Source of the DNA: Gammaproteobacteria bacterium
Lineage (GTDB): Bacteria > Pseudomonadota > Gammaproteobacteria > Steroidobacterales > Steroidobacteraceae
Assembly (NCBI GenBank): GCA_025359205.1
Contig: JANYHD010000040.1
Span: forward strand, 29,600 to 93,599
Direction: 5' to 3'
Length of the DNA stretch: 64,000 nucleotides
Both the position numbers and the translations under genes were made by a program. The notes beneath the pieces are model-generated. The model saw nothing but the letters and a program-made list of their open reading frames with translations, made no database searches and had not been told where the DNA came from. Shown piece after piece: positions 35,673 through 44,861 of the stretch. The number at the start of each line of letters is the position of its first letter. Within the stretch, counting starts at the first letter, position 1.

Positions 35673-37517
35673 TCAGGGCGCAGCCCCGGCCGCGCAGATC
35701 TCGAAATCCAGCGGTTCCAGCCGCACGTGATAGCTGCCTGGCGCATCGGCGTCCGCGCTGCAGCTTCCAAAGAGTGAATCAAAGTGGCTAGAGTGCGTGT
35801 CCACGAGCACATGTGCGTCGAGTTTGGTGGTCGAGGTATTGAACGCCACCAGAATCTCACGGCCGGTGAGCGGGTCGATACGCGAAGCGGCGAACAATCC
35901 GGGTGCGGCGCCGGCTGCCCGCACAATCTGCCGGCCGTGCAGTAGCGCGGGGTTTGCGCGCCGCAAAGCGGCGAGCTTGGCGATTAGCCGGTAGAGCGGG
36001 CGCGACACGTCGTAATTGTCGGTGGCCGTGGTCGCGGCAGAGCCGAGCAGCGGTTGGTCGTTATACGATGCCACCTGGCTTGCGAACATGTCCTGGCGCG
36101 AGGCCTGGTCGCCGCCGTGGCCGACGAACCCCTGCTCGTCACCAGAGTAGACCACGGGCACGCCGCGCAGCGTCAACAACATGGCCTGCGCCAGCCGCGT
36201 GCGCTGCAGGGTTTCGGCGTCGCTGATTCCCGGGCGCAGCTGCTGCACGAACATGGCGAAGCGCCCATCATCGTGGTTGCTCACGAATGTCGGCAGTTGC
36301 AGGGCGGCATCCGCGCCGCCTTCGTAGAGCGAGTCGCCTGCAAATACCCGCGCCAGCTCGTCCGTCCCCGCGTTGCCCGCCACGGTGTCGCGCACCGCGG
36401 CACGGAAAGCGAAGTCGAGCACGGCGGGCAGCCGATCGACGCGTGTGTGCCCGGCGAGCAGCGCGACATCGGGTTCACCGGTGCCCACCTCGCCAAAGAT
36501 ATGGAAGTTGGGAATGCCCCTGGCCGCCGCGCGCGCGCGCATGGCGGGTACGAAGGCCTGCCAGAATTCCGGATTCACATGCTTGGCGGTGTCGATGCGG
36601 AAGCCGTCTATGCCGTAGCGGTCGATCCAGCCGCCGTAGATGTCGATGAAACCCCGCACGACGCGCGGATTCTCCGTCATCAGGTCATCGAGCCCGCTGA
36701 AATCGCCGAGTGTGGAATCTTCGCCCTTGAAGGTGGTATTGCCACGGTTGTGGTAGTAGATCGGGTCATTCAGCCAGTCCGGCACCTTGACGTGCTCGTC
36801 GCCCGCGGGCACGTAGGGCGTGTAGGCGTAGGTGGGATTGGTGAGCAGGGCGAAGTTCGCGGCGGTCTGGTATTCGGTCGCGTGTCCGGCGAAGCCGGGA
36901 TTGATCGGTGTGCCATTGGGGCCACCGCGACGCGAGTACGGATAGTCGGCGAGCGAGCGGTACGGGCAGTTGCTGTCCGGGCACTCGCGGTAGCGGATCA
37001 CGTCCGCGGTGTGATTGACGACGATATCCAGGTAGATCTTCATGCCGCGTGCGTGCACGGCCGCAACCAGTGCCGCCATGTCCGCGGCCGTGCCAAAGTG
37101 CGGGTCCGCCGTGGTGAAGTCGGTGATCCAGTAACCGTGGTAACCGGCGGATTCGTCACCCGCGAGTCCCTGCACGGGCTTGTTCTTATATATGGGGCCC
37201 AGCCATATCGCCGTGGCGCCGAGCGATTGGATGTAATCCAGCCTTCCGGTCAGGCCTTTCAGGTCGCCACCATGATAGAAACCCTTGCGGGTCGGATCGT
37301 AGCCCGTCCGCAGTCGATCACCCGCGAGTTGGCCGCGATCGTTGGCCGCGTCGCCATTTGCAAACCGGTCCGGCAGCATGAAGTAGACGATCTCATCCTG
37401 CGGTGGGCGCGAACGGAAGTTCGCGGCGGTCTCCGCGGCGCTTGCGCCGGGCGCGGCGCTCCAGGCAAGCGTGCCGATCGCAGCCGTACGGCCGATGTGG
37501 CACCAGAGTTGCTTCAT
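35673..37517 (-). CDS. secreted GH13 alpha-amylase
   Basis: A 614-residue enzyme with signal peptide (TAAIGTLAWSAAPGASA). The four GH13 regions are present: DIVVNH 164-169, GFRIDTAKH with nucleophile Asp309, FGEV with acid/base Glu343, and FVSNHDD with Asp416. A C-terminal beta domain follows. It degrades starch or maltodextrins outside the cytoplasm. The ATG at 37,517 has GGAG eight bases upstream. A perfect CRP-type site 73 bases before the start points to catabolite control. It is divergent from fliM. Confidence 0.92.
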   Translation of the reverse strand: MKQLWCHIGRTAAIGTLAWSAAPGASAAETAANFRSRPPQDEIVYFMLPDRFANGDAANDRGQLAGDRLRTGYDPTRKGFYHGGDLKGLTGRLDYIQSLGATAIWLGPIYKNKPVQGLAGDESAGYHGYWITDFTTADPHFGTAADMAALVAAVHARGMKIYLDIVVNHTADVIRYRECPDSNCPYRSLADYPYSRRGGPNGTPINPGFAGHATEYQTAANFALLTNPTYAYTPYVPAGDEHVKVPDWLNDPIYYHNRGNTTFKGEDSTLGDFSGLDDLMTENPRVVRGFIDIYGGWIDRYGIDGFRIDTAKHVNPEFWQAFVPAMRARAAARGIPNFHIFGEVGTGEPDVALLAGHTRVDRLPAVLDFAFRAAVRDTVAGNAGTDELARVFAGDSLYEGGADAALQLPTFVSNHDDGRFAMFVQQLRPGISDAETLQRTRLAQAMLLTLRGVPVVYSGDEQGFVGHGGDQASRQDMFASQVASYNDQPLLGSAATTATDNYDVSRPLYRLIAKLAALRRANPALLHGRQIVRAAGAAPGLFAASRIDPLTGREILVAFNTSTTKLDAHVLVDTHSSHFDSLFGSCSADADAPGSYHVRLEPLDFEICAAGAAP

Positions 37518-37589
37518 GTCATTGCGCTCCCGGAGGTCGGTGCCGCAAACCGGTTGCGGCGTCAAAAGGCCGGCACCCACGCCGGGCTT

Positions 37590-37605
37590 TGTGATGTGCG
37601 TCACA
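37590..37605. promoter_or_regulatory. perfect CRP-type operator
   Basis: TGTGATGTGCGTCACA matches the CRP/Clp consensus TGTGA-N6-TCACA exactly. It lies 73 bases upstream of the amylase start and 81 bases upstream of the fliM start. Activation of the amylase by cAMP-CRP (or a Clp-like homologue) is the likely role; an effect on fliM is possible. Confidence 0.7.
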
Positions 37606-37685
37606 CTGGAACCGCATGTTTGGGCGGCACGCATCTTGCTCGATCAGCACCATGGCTGGACTGATCGCGTGTACAGGAGAGGATA

Positions 37686-38654
37686 GTGACGGACCCTGAA
37701 GTTCTCAAGCAGGAGGAGATCGACGCCCTGCTGGGTGGCGTAAACAGCGGCGAGATTTCCACGGCCGACGAACGCGGCCCGGCCGGGACGCCACGCCGCT
37801 ACGATTTCAAGAGCGAGATCCCGGTCGCGGGTGGTCGGGTGCCGAGGCTCGAGATGGTCAACGAGCGCTTCGCGCGCCTGTTCCGCACCAGCCTGAGCAG
37901 CATGCTGCGCCACCCGGCGCTGGTCACGGTGATGCCAGTCGCGGTGCAGCGCTGCGGTGATTTTCTGCGCACGCTGCCCTTGCCCAGCAGCATCAACCTC
38001 GTGCGTCTGGCGCCGCTGCGCGGCGCGGCCGTGGTGGTGTTGGCGCCGACGCTGGTGTCCGCGGTCGTGGACAAGTATTTCGGAGGCTCGGGTCGGGCCG
38101 CGAAAATCGAAGGCCGCGAATTCACGGCCACCGAATCGAGAATTACCGAGGTCGTGCGCAAGAGCGTATTTGGTGATCTAAAGGAAGCCTGGGCTCCGGT
38201 TGTGGCCATCGAGCCGGAGTATTTCGCTACCGAGACGAATCCGCAGTTCGTGAACCAGATCAGTCCGGCCGAACTGGTGGTCATTGCGCCGTTCCGCATC
38301 GACCTGGACGGAGACGGTGGAGAGCTGCAGCTGGTGCTGCCGCAGTCGATGATCGAACCGCTGCGCGATCGGCTCGACTTCGGGCTGCGCGGCAATACCG
38401 AAAAACCCGATGCACGCTGGTACGAATCGCTGCGTGGTGAAGTTGAAGAGGCCGAAGTCGGCATTCGCACCGTGCTCGGCAATGCCGAAGTGACGCTGGG
38501 GAAGCTCCTGGCGTTGCGTCCGGGCGATGTCGTGCCCTTTGATTTCGCAGGCCAGGCCACCGTCTACGCGGAAGGCGTGCCGATCTTCACAGGTGGCTTT
38601 GGCGGCTCGCGCGGACAGGAAGCGGTCAAGGTCGAGCGCGGCGTCCGTCGCTAA
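37686..38654 (+). CDS. fliM: flagellar motor switch protein FliM, isolated gene
   Basis: A 322-residue FliM. The CheY-binding peptide LKQEEIDALLGGV sits at the N-terminus. The middle domain has VVVLAPTLVSAVVDKYFGGSGRAAKIEGREFTATESRI, and the C-terminal SpoA/FliN-like domain has VLGNAEVTLGKLLALRPGDVVPF. It is complete and of normal length, with a GTG start behind AGGAGAGG. Unusually, no flagellar gene is next to it: fliM normally sits between fliL and fliN. It may be a second copy or a displaced one. Confidence 0.9.
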   Translation: MTDPEVLKQEEIDALLGGVNSGEISTADERGPAGTPRRYDFKSEIPVAGGRVPRLEMVNERFARLFRTSLSSMLRHPALVTVMPVAVQRCGDFLRTLPLPSSINLVRLAPLRGAAVVVLAPTLVSAVVDKYFGGSGRAAKIEGREFTATESRITEVVRKSVFGDLKEAWAPVVAIEPEYFATETNPQFVNQISPAELVVIAPFRIDLDGDGGELQLVLPQSMIEPLRDRLDFGLRGNTEKPDARWYESLRGEVEEAEVGIRTVLGNAEVTLGKLLALRPGDVVPFDFAGQATVYAEGVPIFTGGFGGSRGQEAVKVERGVRR

Positions 38655-38683
38655 GCCGCCGCTGGCCCGCCACCAGGCCACCG

Positions 38684-39451
38684 TCACTTCGGCTGCATAC
38701 GGATCGCGCCGTCGAGCCGGATTGTCTCGCCATTGAGCATGGCGATCTCATAGATTGCTTGGACCAGCCGCGCAAACTCGTCCGGGCGCCCCAGCCGCGG
38801 TGGAAACGGCACCTGGCGGCCGAGTGAATCCTGCACCTCCTGGGGCATGCCGGCCAGCATCGGCGTGCTGAAGATGCCCGGCGCGATCGACATCACACGG
38901 ATACCGAAGGCAGCGAACTCGCGCGCCAGCGGCAGCGTCATGCCTATCACGCCAGCCTTGGTGGCGGAATAGGCCGCCTGGCCGATCTGGCCCTCGAACG
39001 CAGCAACCGACGAGGTGTGAATGATCAGACCGCGCTCGCCGTCCGCATTGGGCACGTTTTTCTGCATGATGTCCGCCGCCGCCTTGTCGCACAGGAAAGT
39101 GCCGACCAGGTTGACCTGGATGACCTTGCTGAACTGTTCGGCTGGCATCGGGCCGTTGCGGCCGAGCGCACGCGCCGCGCCGATGATGCCGGCGCAGTTC
39201 ACCAGCAGGTTGAGTCCACCCATGCGGACCGCCGCGGCGGTCATTGCGGCATTAACGGCCGCCTCGGCGGTGACGTCGCATGCCACGAATTGCGCGCCGG
39301 CGCCGAGTTCGCGCGCCGCGCGCTCGCCCGGTTCCGCCTGCACATCCAGAAGTGTTACGCGCGCGCCTTGCGCGATCAGGTGGCGCGCGACGCCGTGGCC
39401 GAGTCCCGAGGCGCCACCGGTGACGACGGCGCGAGCTTGAGTGATGTCCAT
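38684..39451 (-). CDS. SDR-family 3-hydroxyacyl-CoA dehydrogenase
   Basis: A 255-residue short-chain dehydrogenase of the type-II 3-hydroxyacyl-CoA dehydrogenase (HSD10-like) kind. Motifs are VTGGASGLG, LVNCAGI, the catalytic Ser in HTSSVAA and YSATK, plus PFPPRLGRPDEFARLV at the end. It oxidises 3-hydroxyacyl-CoA intermediates, including 2-methyl-branched ones. GAGG lies seven bases before the ATG. It follows the thiolase gene by eight bases, so the two form the last steps of a beta-oxidation or branched-chain amino acid route. Confidence 0.88.
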   Translation of the reverse strand: MDITQARAVVTGGASGLGHGVARHLIAQGARVTLLDVQAEPGERAARELGAGAQFVACDVTAEAAVNAAMTAAAVRMGGLNLLVNCAGIIGAARALGRNGPMPAEQFSKVIQVNLVGTFLCDKAAADIMQKNVPNADGERGLIIHTSSVAAFEGQIGQAAYSATKAGVIGMTLPLAREFAAFGIRVMSIAPGIFSTPMLAGMPQEVQDSLGRQVPFPPRLGRPDEFARLVQAIYEIAMLNGETIRLDGAIRMQPK

Positions 39452-39459
39452 TTTCTGCC

Positions 39460-40638
39460 TCAGGTCAATTCGAGGGCCACGGCGGTTGCCTCGCCGCCGC
39501 CGATGCACAAGGCTGCCACGCCGCGCCGACCGCCGCGCTGGCGCAGCGCGTGAATGAGCGTGGTGATAATGCGCGCGCCAGTGGCGCCGATTGGATGCCC
39601 CAGCGCGCAGGCGCCGCCGTTCACATTGAGCCGCAGCGGATCGATACCGAGATCGCGCTGCGCCGCCATCGCCACCACGGCGAAGGCTTCGTTCACTTCG
39701 AACAGGTCTACGTCGCCGACCTTCCAGCCCGCAGCCTGCAGCACTTTCTGGATCGCGGCAACCGGCGCCACGGTGAACCACTCGGGTGCCAGCGCACTGC
39801 TGGTCCAGGCAACAAGGCGTGCAACAGGCCGCAGGCCGCGCGCGCGCGCCACTGACTCGCGCGTCAACACGGTGGCCGCAGCGCCATCTGAAATCGAGGA
39901 GGAAGACGCGGCCGTGACCGTGCCGTTAGGCCCGAAAGCGGGCTTGAGCGCCGGAATCTTTGCAATATCGCAGCCGAAAGGCGTTTCATCGCGCGCCACC
40001 TGTGTCGTGTCCTTGCGGCTCTTGACCTCGACCACGGCGACCTCGGTATCGAACTCTCCGGCCTGCAGCGCGCGCAGCGCGCGGCGCACCGATTCAGCCG
40101 CAAAGGCGTCCTGCTCATCGCGCGAGAAGGCGTACTTCTGCGCCGTGGCGTCGGCAAAGTAGCCCATGAGCTTACCGTCCCAGGCGCTCTGCAGGCCGTC
40201 GTAGAACATGTGATCGAGTATTTCGCCGTGGCCCATGCGGTAGCCGCTGCGTGCTTTCGGCAGCAGGTAGGGCGCATTGCTCATCGATTCAAGGCCGCCG
40301 GCGAGCACGAGCGAGGCCCGGCCTGCGCTGAGCTGGTCGGCGCCGATCATGATGGCCTTCATGCCCGAGCCGCACATCTTGTTGACGGTCGTGGCCGGCA
40401 CCGCCACTGGCACGCCCGCGCCGAGCGCTGCCTGGCGCGCCGGCGCCTGCCCTAGGCCCGCGGGCAATACGCAGCCCATGATCGTCTCATCCAGATCGGC
40501 CGCCGGAATACCGGCCGACGCGATCGCCGCGCGCATGGCGACCGAACCCAGTTGCGGCGCGGTCATGGTCGCGAATGCGCCCTGGAAGGCGCCGATCGGC
40601 GTGCGGCGGGCGCTGAGGATCATGACGGCGTCTGACAT
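39460..40638 (-). CDS. acetyl-CoA C-acyltransferase (thiolase)
   Basis: A 392-residue thiolase. The nucleophile Cys is in NKMCGSGMKA, the His in NVNGGACALGHPIGATGAR and the second Cys in ALCIGGGEA. It makes or cleaves 3-ketoacyl-CoA. The ATG at 40,638 is chosen over one 11 codons upstream because AAGGAT precedes it and the protein then begins with the standard MSDAVMILSARRTPIG. It forms a unit with the SDR gene downstream and the TetR gene upstream. Confidence 0.92.
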   Translation of the reverse strand: MSDAVMILSARRTPIGAFQGAFATMTAPQLGSVAMRAAIASAGIPAADLDETIMGCVLPAGLGQAPARQAALGAGVPVAVPATTVNKMCGSGMKAIMIGADQLSAGRASLVLAGGLESMSNAPYLLPKARSGYRMGHGEILDHMFYDGLQSAWDGKLMGYFADATAQKYAFSRDEQDAFAAESVRRALRALQAGEFDTEVAVVEVKSRKDTTQVARDETPFGCDIAKIPALKPAFGPNGTVTAASSSSISDGAAATVLTRESVARARGLRPVARLVAWTSSALAPEWFTVAPVAAIQKVLQAAGWKVGDVDLFEVNEAFAVVAMAAQRDLGIDPLRLNVNGGACALGHPIGATGARIITTLIHALRQRGGRRGVAALCIGGGEATAVALELT

Positions 40639-40667
40639 GGTGTCTTTATCCTTGGGTCTGCCCGGCA

Positions 40668-41324
40668 TCAAGTGCCGCGCGGCAGCAGGCCGTTCTCGAA
40701 CAGGGTAACAAAGGCGGCGGCAATCTGCGCCGCGGATTGCGGCTGGTTGTCGCGATACCAGTGCGCGATCCAGTTGAGCGCGCCCGCCAGTGCGAACGCG
40801 GTCATCTTCGGATCACACTCAGCGATCGAGCCGTCGGCGACGCCTTCGCGCAGCAGGCGGCGTATGCCCTGATCGATCTCTGACTTGAGCGCCTTGACGT
40901 GCGCACGCATGTCATCGCTGAGGTCCTGGTCCTCCGCGCGCACCATGCACCAGCCGAACTCGGAGGCGATCGCCTGCGCGTAGCGCAGCAGCACGGCACG
41001 GAGCCGCGCGCGGGCGCTCTGGTCGCTGGCGCGCGCGTCGCGGAACGCGGCACGCACGGGCTCGAGCCCGGCGCAGAAGCACTCGAACAGCAGTTGCTCC
41101 TTGTTCTCGACATAGTAATAGAGCGTCGGCTTGGTGACCTCGAGCGTGGCGGCGATGTCATCGAGCGAGGTGTTGTGGTAGCCGCGGGCGTTGAAAGCGC
41201 GGGCGGCGGCGCGGATCACGGCTTCGCGCTTGAGCCCGCGATCACTGCGGGCCTTGCGACGGCTCCGCCAGGGCGAGGGCGAGCGCGTTGGGCTGTGGTT
41301 GACGCTCATGGCGGGTGGGATCAT
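40668..41324 (-). CDS. TetR-family transcriptional regulator
   Basis: A 218-residue regulator with helix-turn-helix AVIRAAARAFNARGYHNTSLDDIAATLEVTKPTLYYYVENKEQLLFE. The ligand domain has the look of acyl-CoA-metabolism regulators (TetR_C-type helices, ALNWIAHWYRDN). The ATG at 41,324 has GGAG close upstream; another at 41,309 lacks one. An open frame runs much further upstream over icmF and is not credible. It sits between the thiolase unit and the divergent icmF, with under 20 bases between the two starts, and so probably controls both. Confidence 0.87.
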   Translation of the reverse strand: MIPPAMSVNHSPTRSPSPWRSRRKARSDRGLKREAVIRAAARAFNARGYHNTSLDDIAATLEVTKPTLYYYVENKEQLLFECFCAGLEPVRAAFRDARASDQSARARLRAVLLRYAQAIASEFGWCMVRAEDQDLSDDMRAHVKALKSEIDQGIRRLLREGVADGSIAECDPKMTAFALAGALNWIAHWYRDNQPQSAAQIAAAFVTLFENGLLPRGT

Positions 41325-41342
41325 ACTCTCCGGTAACATTTG

Positions 41343-44300
41343 ATGGAAGCCGCTATGAGCGCCAAGAACCCGGGCCGGACGGCCTCGTTGCGCGATTCCC
41401 CGGCGTTGGCCGCGCCGTCGCCCCCGCTGCGCTTTGTGAGCGCGGCTTCGCTCTTCGATGGGCACGACGCCGCCATCAACATGATCCGCCGCCTGCTGCA
41501 GGCACACGGAGCGGAGGTCGTGCACCTGGGCCACAACCGCAGCGTCGCCGACATCGTGCGCGCCGCCATCCAGGAGGACGCCGACGGCATCGCCGTCAGC
41601 TCCTACCAGGGCGGCCACAACGAATACTTCGTCTATATGGTCGACATGCTGCGCGAGCTCAATGCCGGCCACATCCGCGTCATCGTTGGCGGCGGCGGTA
41701 CCATTGCTCCCGAAGAGGTCGCTGCGCTCGAGCGACACGGCGTGGAAAAGATCTATACGCCCGAGGACGGCCGCCGGCTGGGCCTCAACGGCATGATCGA
41801 CGACGTGTTCGCGCGCGTGCGCGCGGCACGGCGCCCGGTCTATGCGTTCGGACCGCTCAATGCGCGCGACCATGCGCACATTGCCCGCAGCATCACCGCG
41901 CTCGAGGGTGGGCACGGCGATGAGCGCGCCGCCGAGCAGATCCGGCAGGCGCTGGCCAGGACCAAGCGATCAGCGCCGGTAATCGGCATCACCGGCACCG
42001 GCGGTGCCGGCAAGAGCTCGCTCACCGACGAACTGCTGCAGCGTTTCGTGCGCGCCTTCCCCGAACGCCAGATCGCCGTCGTGGCGATAGATCCCACGCG
42101 GCGCCGCTCAGGCGGCGCGCTGCTCGGCGATCGCATCCGCATGAATGCGCTGGCCGCGCCCTCGGTGTTCATGCGCTCGCTGGCCACGCGCCGTGAGCAC
42201 CTGGCAACGTCGGCGGTGCTGCGCGACGTCATTGAACTCTACACCCATGCCGGGTTTGACCTGGTGCTGGTCGAGACAGCTGGCATCGGGCAGAGCGACA
42301 CCGAGATCGCGGATCTCGCCGACATCCCGCTGTACGTGATGACCAGCGAATACGGCGCCGCCAGCCAGCTCGAAAAGATCGACATGCTCGACTATGCCGA
42401 GGTGATCGTGCTGAACAAGTTCGAGAAGCGCGGCGCCGAAGATGCGCTGCGCGACGTGCGCAAGCAATGGCGGCGCAATCATCCGGATCGCGCCCGGGCA
42501 ACGGAGGCTGAAGTGCCGGTGTACCCGACGATTGCCAGCCGCTTCAATGATCCGGGCGTGAATCGGCTGTTCGGTGCGCTGTTGGCGGCGCTCGATCGCA
42601 AGGGCGTGGGCAAGCTGCGCTGGGCTGAGCGTGACGGCCAGCCGGTGGCGATCGGCGCCACCGAATTTCGCACGCGCGAGCCACTGATCCCCGGCCAGCG
42701 CAGCCGCTACCTGGCGGAGATTTCCGGCGCCGGACGGCGCTGCCGCGAGCACCTGGAGCGCGCGGCAGCGAGCGCACGCCTGTGCCATTCATACTATGAG
42801 TCGCTCAAGGGCCTGCACGACGCGGCTCTGCCCGCGCCCCTCGAGCGCTATGCGACGGAGGCCACCGCCGACGGTGCCGCTGATCCCACACTGCTTGAAC
42901 TACGCCGCGCCTACGACCAGGCGCTCGAGGACATCGGGGCGGAAGGGGTGGGCTGGCTGAAATCCTGGCCGGCGCGCGCCGCGGCCGCTACGGCCGACAG
43001 CTACCAGTTCAAGGTGCGCGGCAAACAGCTGCGCGGCGACAACTACACGGAAACCATGAGTCGCAACCGCGTTCCCAAGCTTGCGGTGCCGAAGCTTTCG
43101 GACTGGGGCGAGTTGCTGCGCTTCCTGGGGAGCGAGAACCTGCCCGGCGCCTATCCCTACACGGGTGGCGTATACCCGTATCGTCGCGAGGCCGAAGATC
43201 CGACGCGCATGTTCGCAGGCGAAGGTCCGCCCGAGCGTACCAACCGGCGTTTTCACCTGCTGGCGCGCGGACACGCCGCGACGCGGCTGTCGACGGCCTT
43301 CGATTCGACCACCCTGTACGGCGAGGATCCGGACACGCGCCCCGACATCTACGGACGCACCGGCAATTCCGGTGTCTCCGTGGCCACGCTGGATGACATG
43401 AAGCGGCTCTATTCGGGCATTGATCTTTGCCTGCCGACCACCTCGGTGTCGATGACGATCAATGGGCCGGCGCCGATCATCCTGGCGATGTTCATGAACA
43501 CGGCCATCGACCAGCGCGTGGAGCGCTTCCTCAAGGAGCACGGCCGCTGGCCAGAGGCCGGGCAGCGCATCGCCGCGTTGCATGCGGAGCTGCGCGCGCG
43601 CGGCCTCGAGGTGCCTGTCTACCGGGGCGAACTACCCGAAAGCCACGACGGTTCCGGCCTTGCGCTGCTCGGCATCAGTGGCGAGCAGCTGGTGGCTCCT
43701 GGCGTACTCAGCGCCGCCGAGTACGCCCGCATCCGCGCCGAAGCGCTGGCTTCGGTGCGCGGCACGGTGCAGGCCGACATCCTCAAGGAAGACCAGGCGC
43801 AAAACACCTGCATCTTCTCGACCGAGTTCGCGATGCGGATGATGGGCGACGTGCAGCAGTATTTCATCGACCACAGGGTGCGCAATTTCTACTCGGTGTC
43901 GATCTCCGGCTATCACATTGCAGAAGCGGGCGCGAACCCGATCAGCCAGCTGGCTTTCACGCTCGCCAACGGCTTTACCATTGTCGAGTACTACCTGGCG
44001 CGCGGCATGAAGATCGACGAGTTCGCGCCAAACCTGTCGTTCTTCTTCTCCAATGGCATGGATGCGGAGTACGCGGTCATCGGCCGCGTGGCGCGGCGCA
44101 TCTGGGCACGCGCGATGCGTGAGCTCTACGAGGGTGATGCCCGCAGCCAGATGCTCAAGTACCACATCCAGACTTCGGGCCGCTCGCTGCATGCGCAGGA
44201 GATCCAGTTCAATGACATCCGCACGACCCTGCAGGCGCTGTATGCGCTGTTCGACAACTGCAACTCGCTCCATACGAACGCCTACGACGAGGCGCTGACT

Positions 44301-44861
44301 ACGCCGACCGAGGAGAGCGTGCGGCGTGCGGTGGCCATCCAGCTGATCATCAACCGCGAGCTGGGATTGAACCTGAACCAGAATCCCTGGTCGGGCTCCT
44401 ACCTGATGGAGTACCTGACCGACATGGTGGAAGAGGCGGTCTACAAGGAGTTTGACGCGCTGTCGGAACGCGGCGGCGTGCTGGGCGCGATGGAAACGAT
44501 GTACCAGCGCGGCAAGATCCAGGAGGAGAGCCTCTACTACGAAACGCGCAAGCACGACGGCACGCTGCCACTGATCGGCGTGAATACCTTTCTGGCCGAG
44601 CGCGACGCCGCCGCCGAGCATGCGGCCGTGGCACTGATCCGTTCCACGGAAGCCGAGAAGCAGGCTCAGGTCGACGGCGTCCGCAGCTTCCAGGCCCGCA
44701 ACGCCGCGCACAGTGCGGCGGCGCTGGCGCGCCTGCAGGAGGCCGCGGCGCGCGATGGCAATGTGTTCGCGGAGCTGCTCGCGGCTGTCCGTGTCTGCTC
44801 GCTCGGGCAGATCTCTCATGCGCTGTATGAGGTGGGCGGCCAGTATCGTCGCGGCGTGTGA
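41343..44861 (+). CDS. icmF: fused adenosylcobalamin acyl-CoA mutase with G-protein chaperone (IcmF)
   Basis: A 1,173-codon frame; the start at 41,343 gives 1,172 residues and an ATG at 41,355, behind GGAAG, is equally possible. Domains in order: B12-binding (about 30-160, LFDGHDAAINMIRRLL, SSYQGGH, VGGGGTI), a MeaI-type GTPase (P-loop GITGTGGAGKSSL near 213), a linker, and the mutase barrel (from about 560; PYTGGVYPYRREAEDPTRMFAGEG). It rearranges isobutyryl-CoA and n-butyryl-CoA, or the isovaleryl/pivalyl pair. The barrel has Tyr residues in GVYPYRR where, by recollection, typical IcmF has GVFPFK, so substrate needs care. It ends one base inside the next start. Confidence 0.92.
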   Translation: MEAAMSAKNPGRTASLRDSPALAAPSPPLRFVSAASLFDGHDAAINMIRRLLQAHGAEVVHLGHNRSVADIVRAAIQEDADGIAVSSYQGGHNEYFVYMVDMLRELNAGHIRVIVGGGGTIAPEEVAALERHGVEKIYTPEDGRRLGLNGMIDDVFARVRAARRPVYAFGPLNARDHAHIARSITALEGGHGDERAAEQIRQALARTKRSAPVIGITGTGGAGKSSLTDELLQRFVRAFPERQIAVVAIDPTRRRSGGALLGDRIRMNALAAPSVFMRSLATRREHLATSAVLRDVIELYTHAGFDLVLVETAGIGQSDTEIADLADIPLYVMTSEYGAASQLEKIDMLDYAEVIVLNKFEKRGAEDALRDVRKQWRRNHPDRARATEAEVPVYPTIASRFNDPGVNRLFGALLAALDRKGVGKLRWAERDGQPVAIGATEFRTREPLIPGQRSRYLAEISGAGRRCREHLERAAASARLCHSYYESLKGLHDAALPAPLERYATEATADGAADPTLLELRRAYDQALEDIGAEGVGWLKSWPARAAAATADSYQFKVRGKQLRGDNYTETMSRNRVPKLAVPKLSDWGELLRFLGSENLPGAYPYTGGVYPYRREAEDPTRMFAGEGPPERTNRRFHLLARGHAATRLSTAFDSTTLYGEDPDTRPDIYGRTGNSGVSVATLDDMKRLYSGIDLCLPTTSVSMTINGPAPIILAMFMNTAIDQRVERFLKEHGRWPEAGQRIAALHAELRARGLEVPVYRGELPESHDGSGLALLGISGEQLVAPGVLSAAEYARIRAEALASVRGTVQADILKEDQAQNTCIFSTEFAMRMMGDVQQYFIDHRVRNFYSVSISGYHIAEAGANPISQLAFTLANGFTIVEYYLARGMKIDEFAPNLSFFFSNGMDAEYAVIGRVARRIWARAMRELYEGDARSQMLKYHIQTSGRSLHAQEIQFNDIRTTLQALYALFDNCNSLHTNAYDEALTTPTEESVRRAVAIQLIINRELGLNLNQNPWSGSYLMEYLTDMVEEAVYKEFDALSERGGVLGAMETMYQRGKIQEESLYYETRKHDGTLPLIGVNTFLAERDAAAEHAAVALIRSTEAEKQAQVDGVRSFQARNAAHSAAALARLQEAAARDGNVFAELLAAVRVCSLGQISHALYEVGGQYRRGV

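Noticed and set aside
41310..41342. Cobalamin riboswitch in front of the B12 mutase
   Set aside because: The gap to the divergent TetR gene is under 20-35 bases, far too short for the known element.
40668..41915. Long N-terminal extension of the TetR gene across icmF
   Set aside because: The extra sequence is the antisense of the B12-binding domain and has no regulator features.
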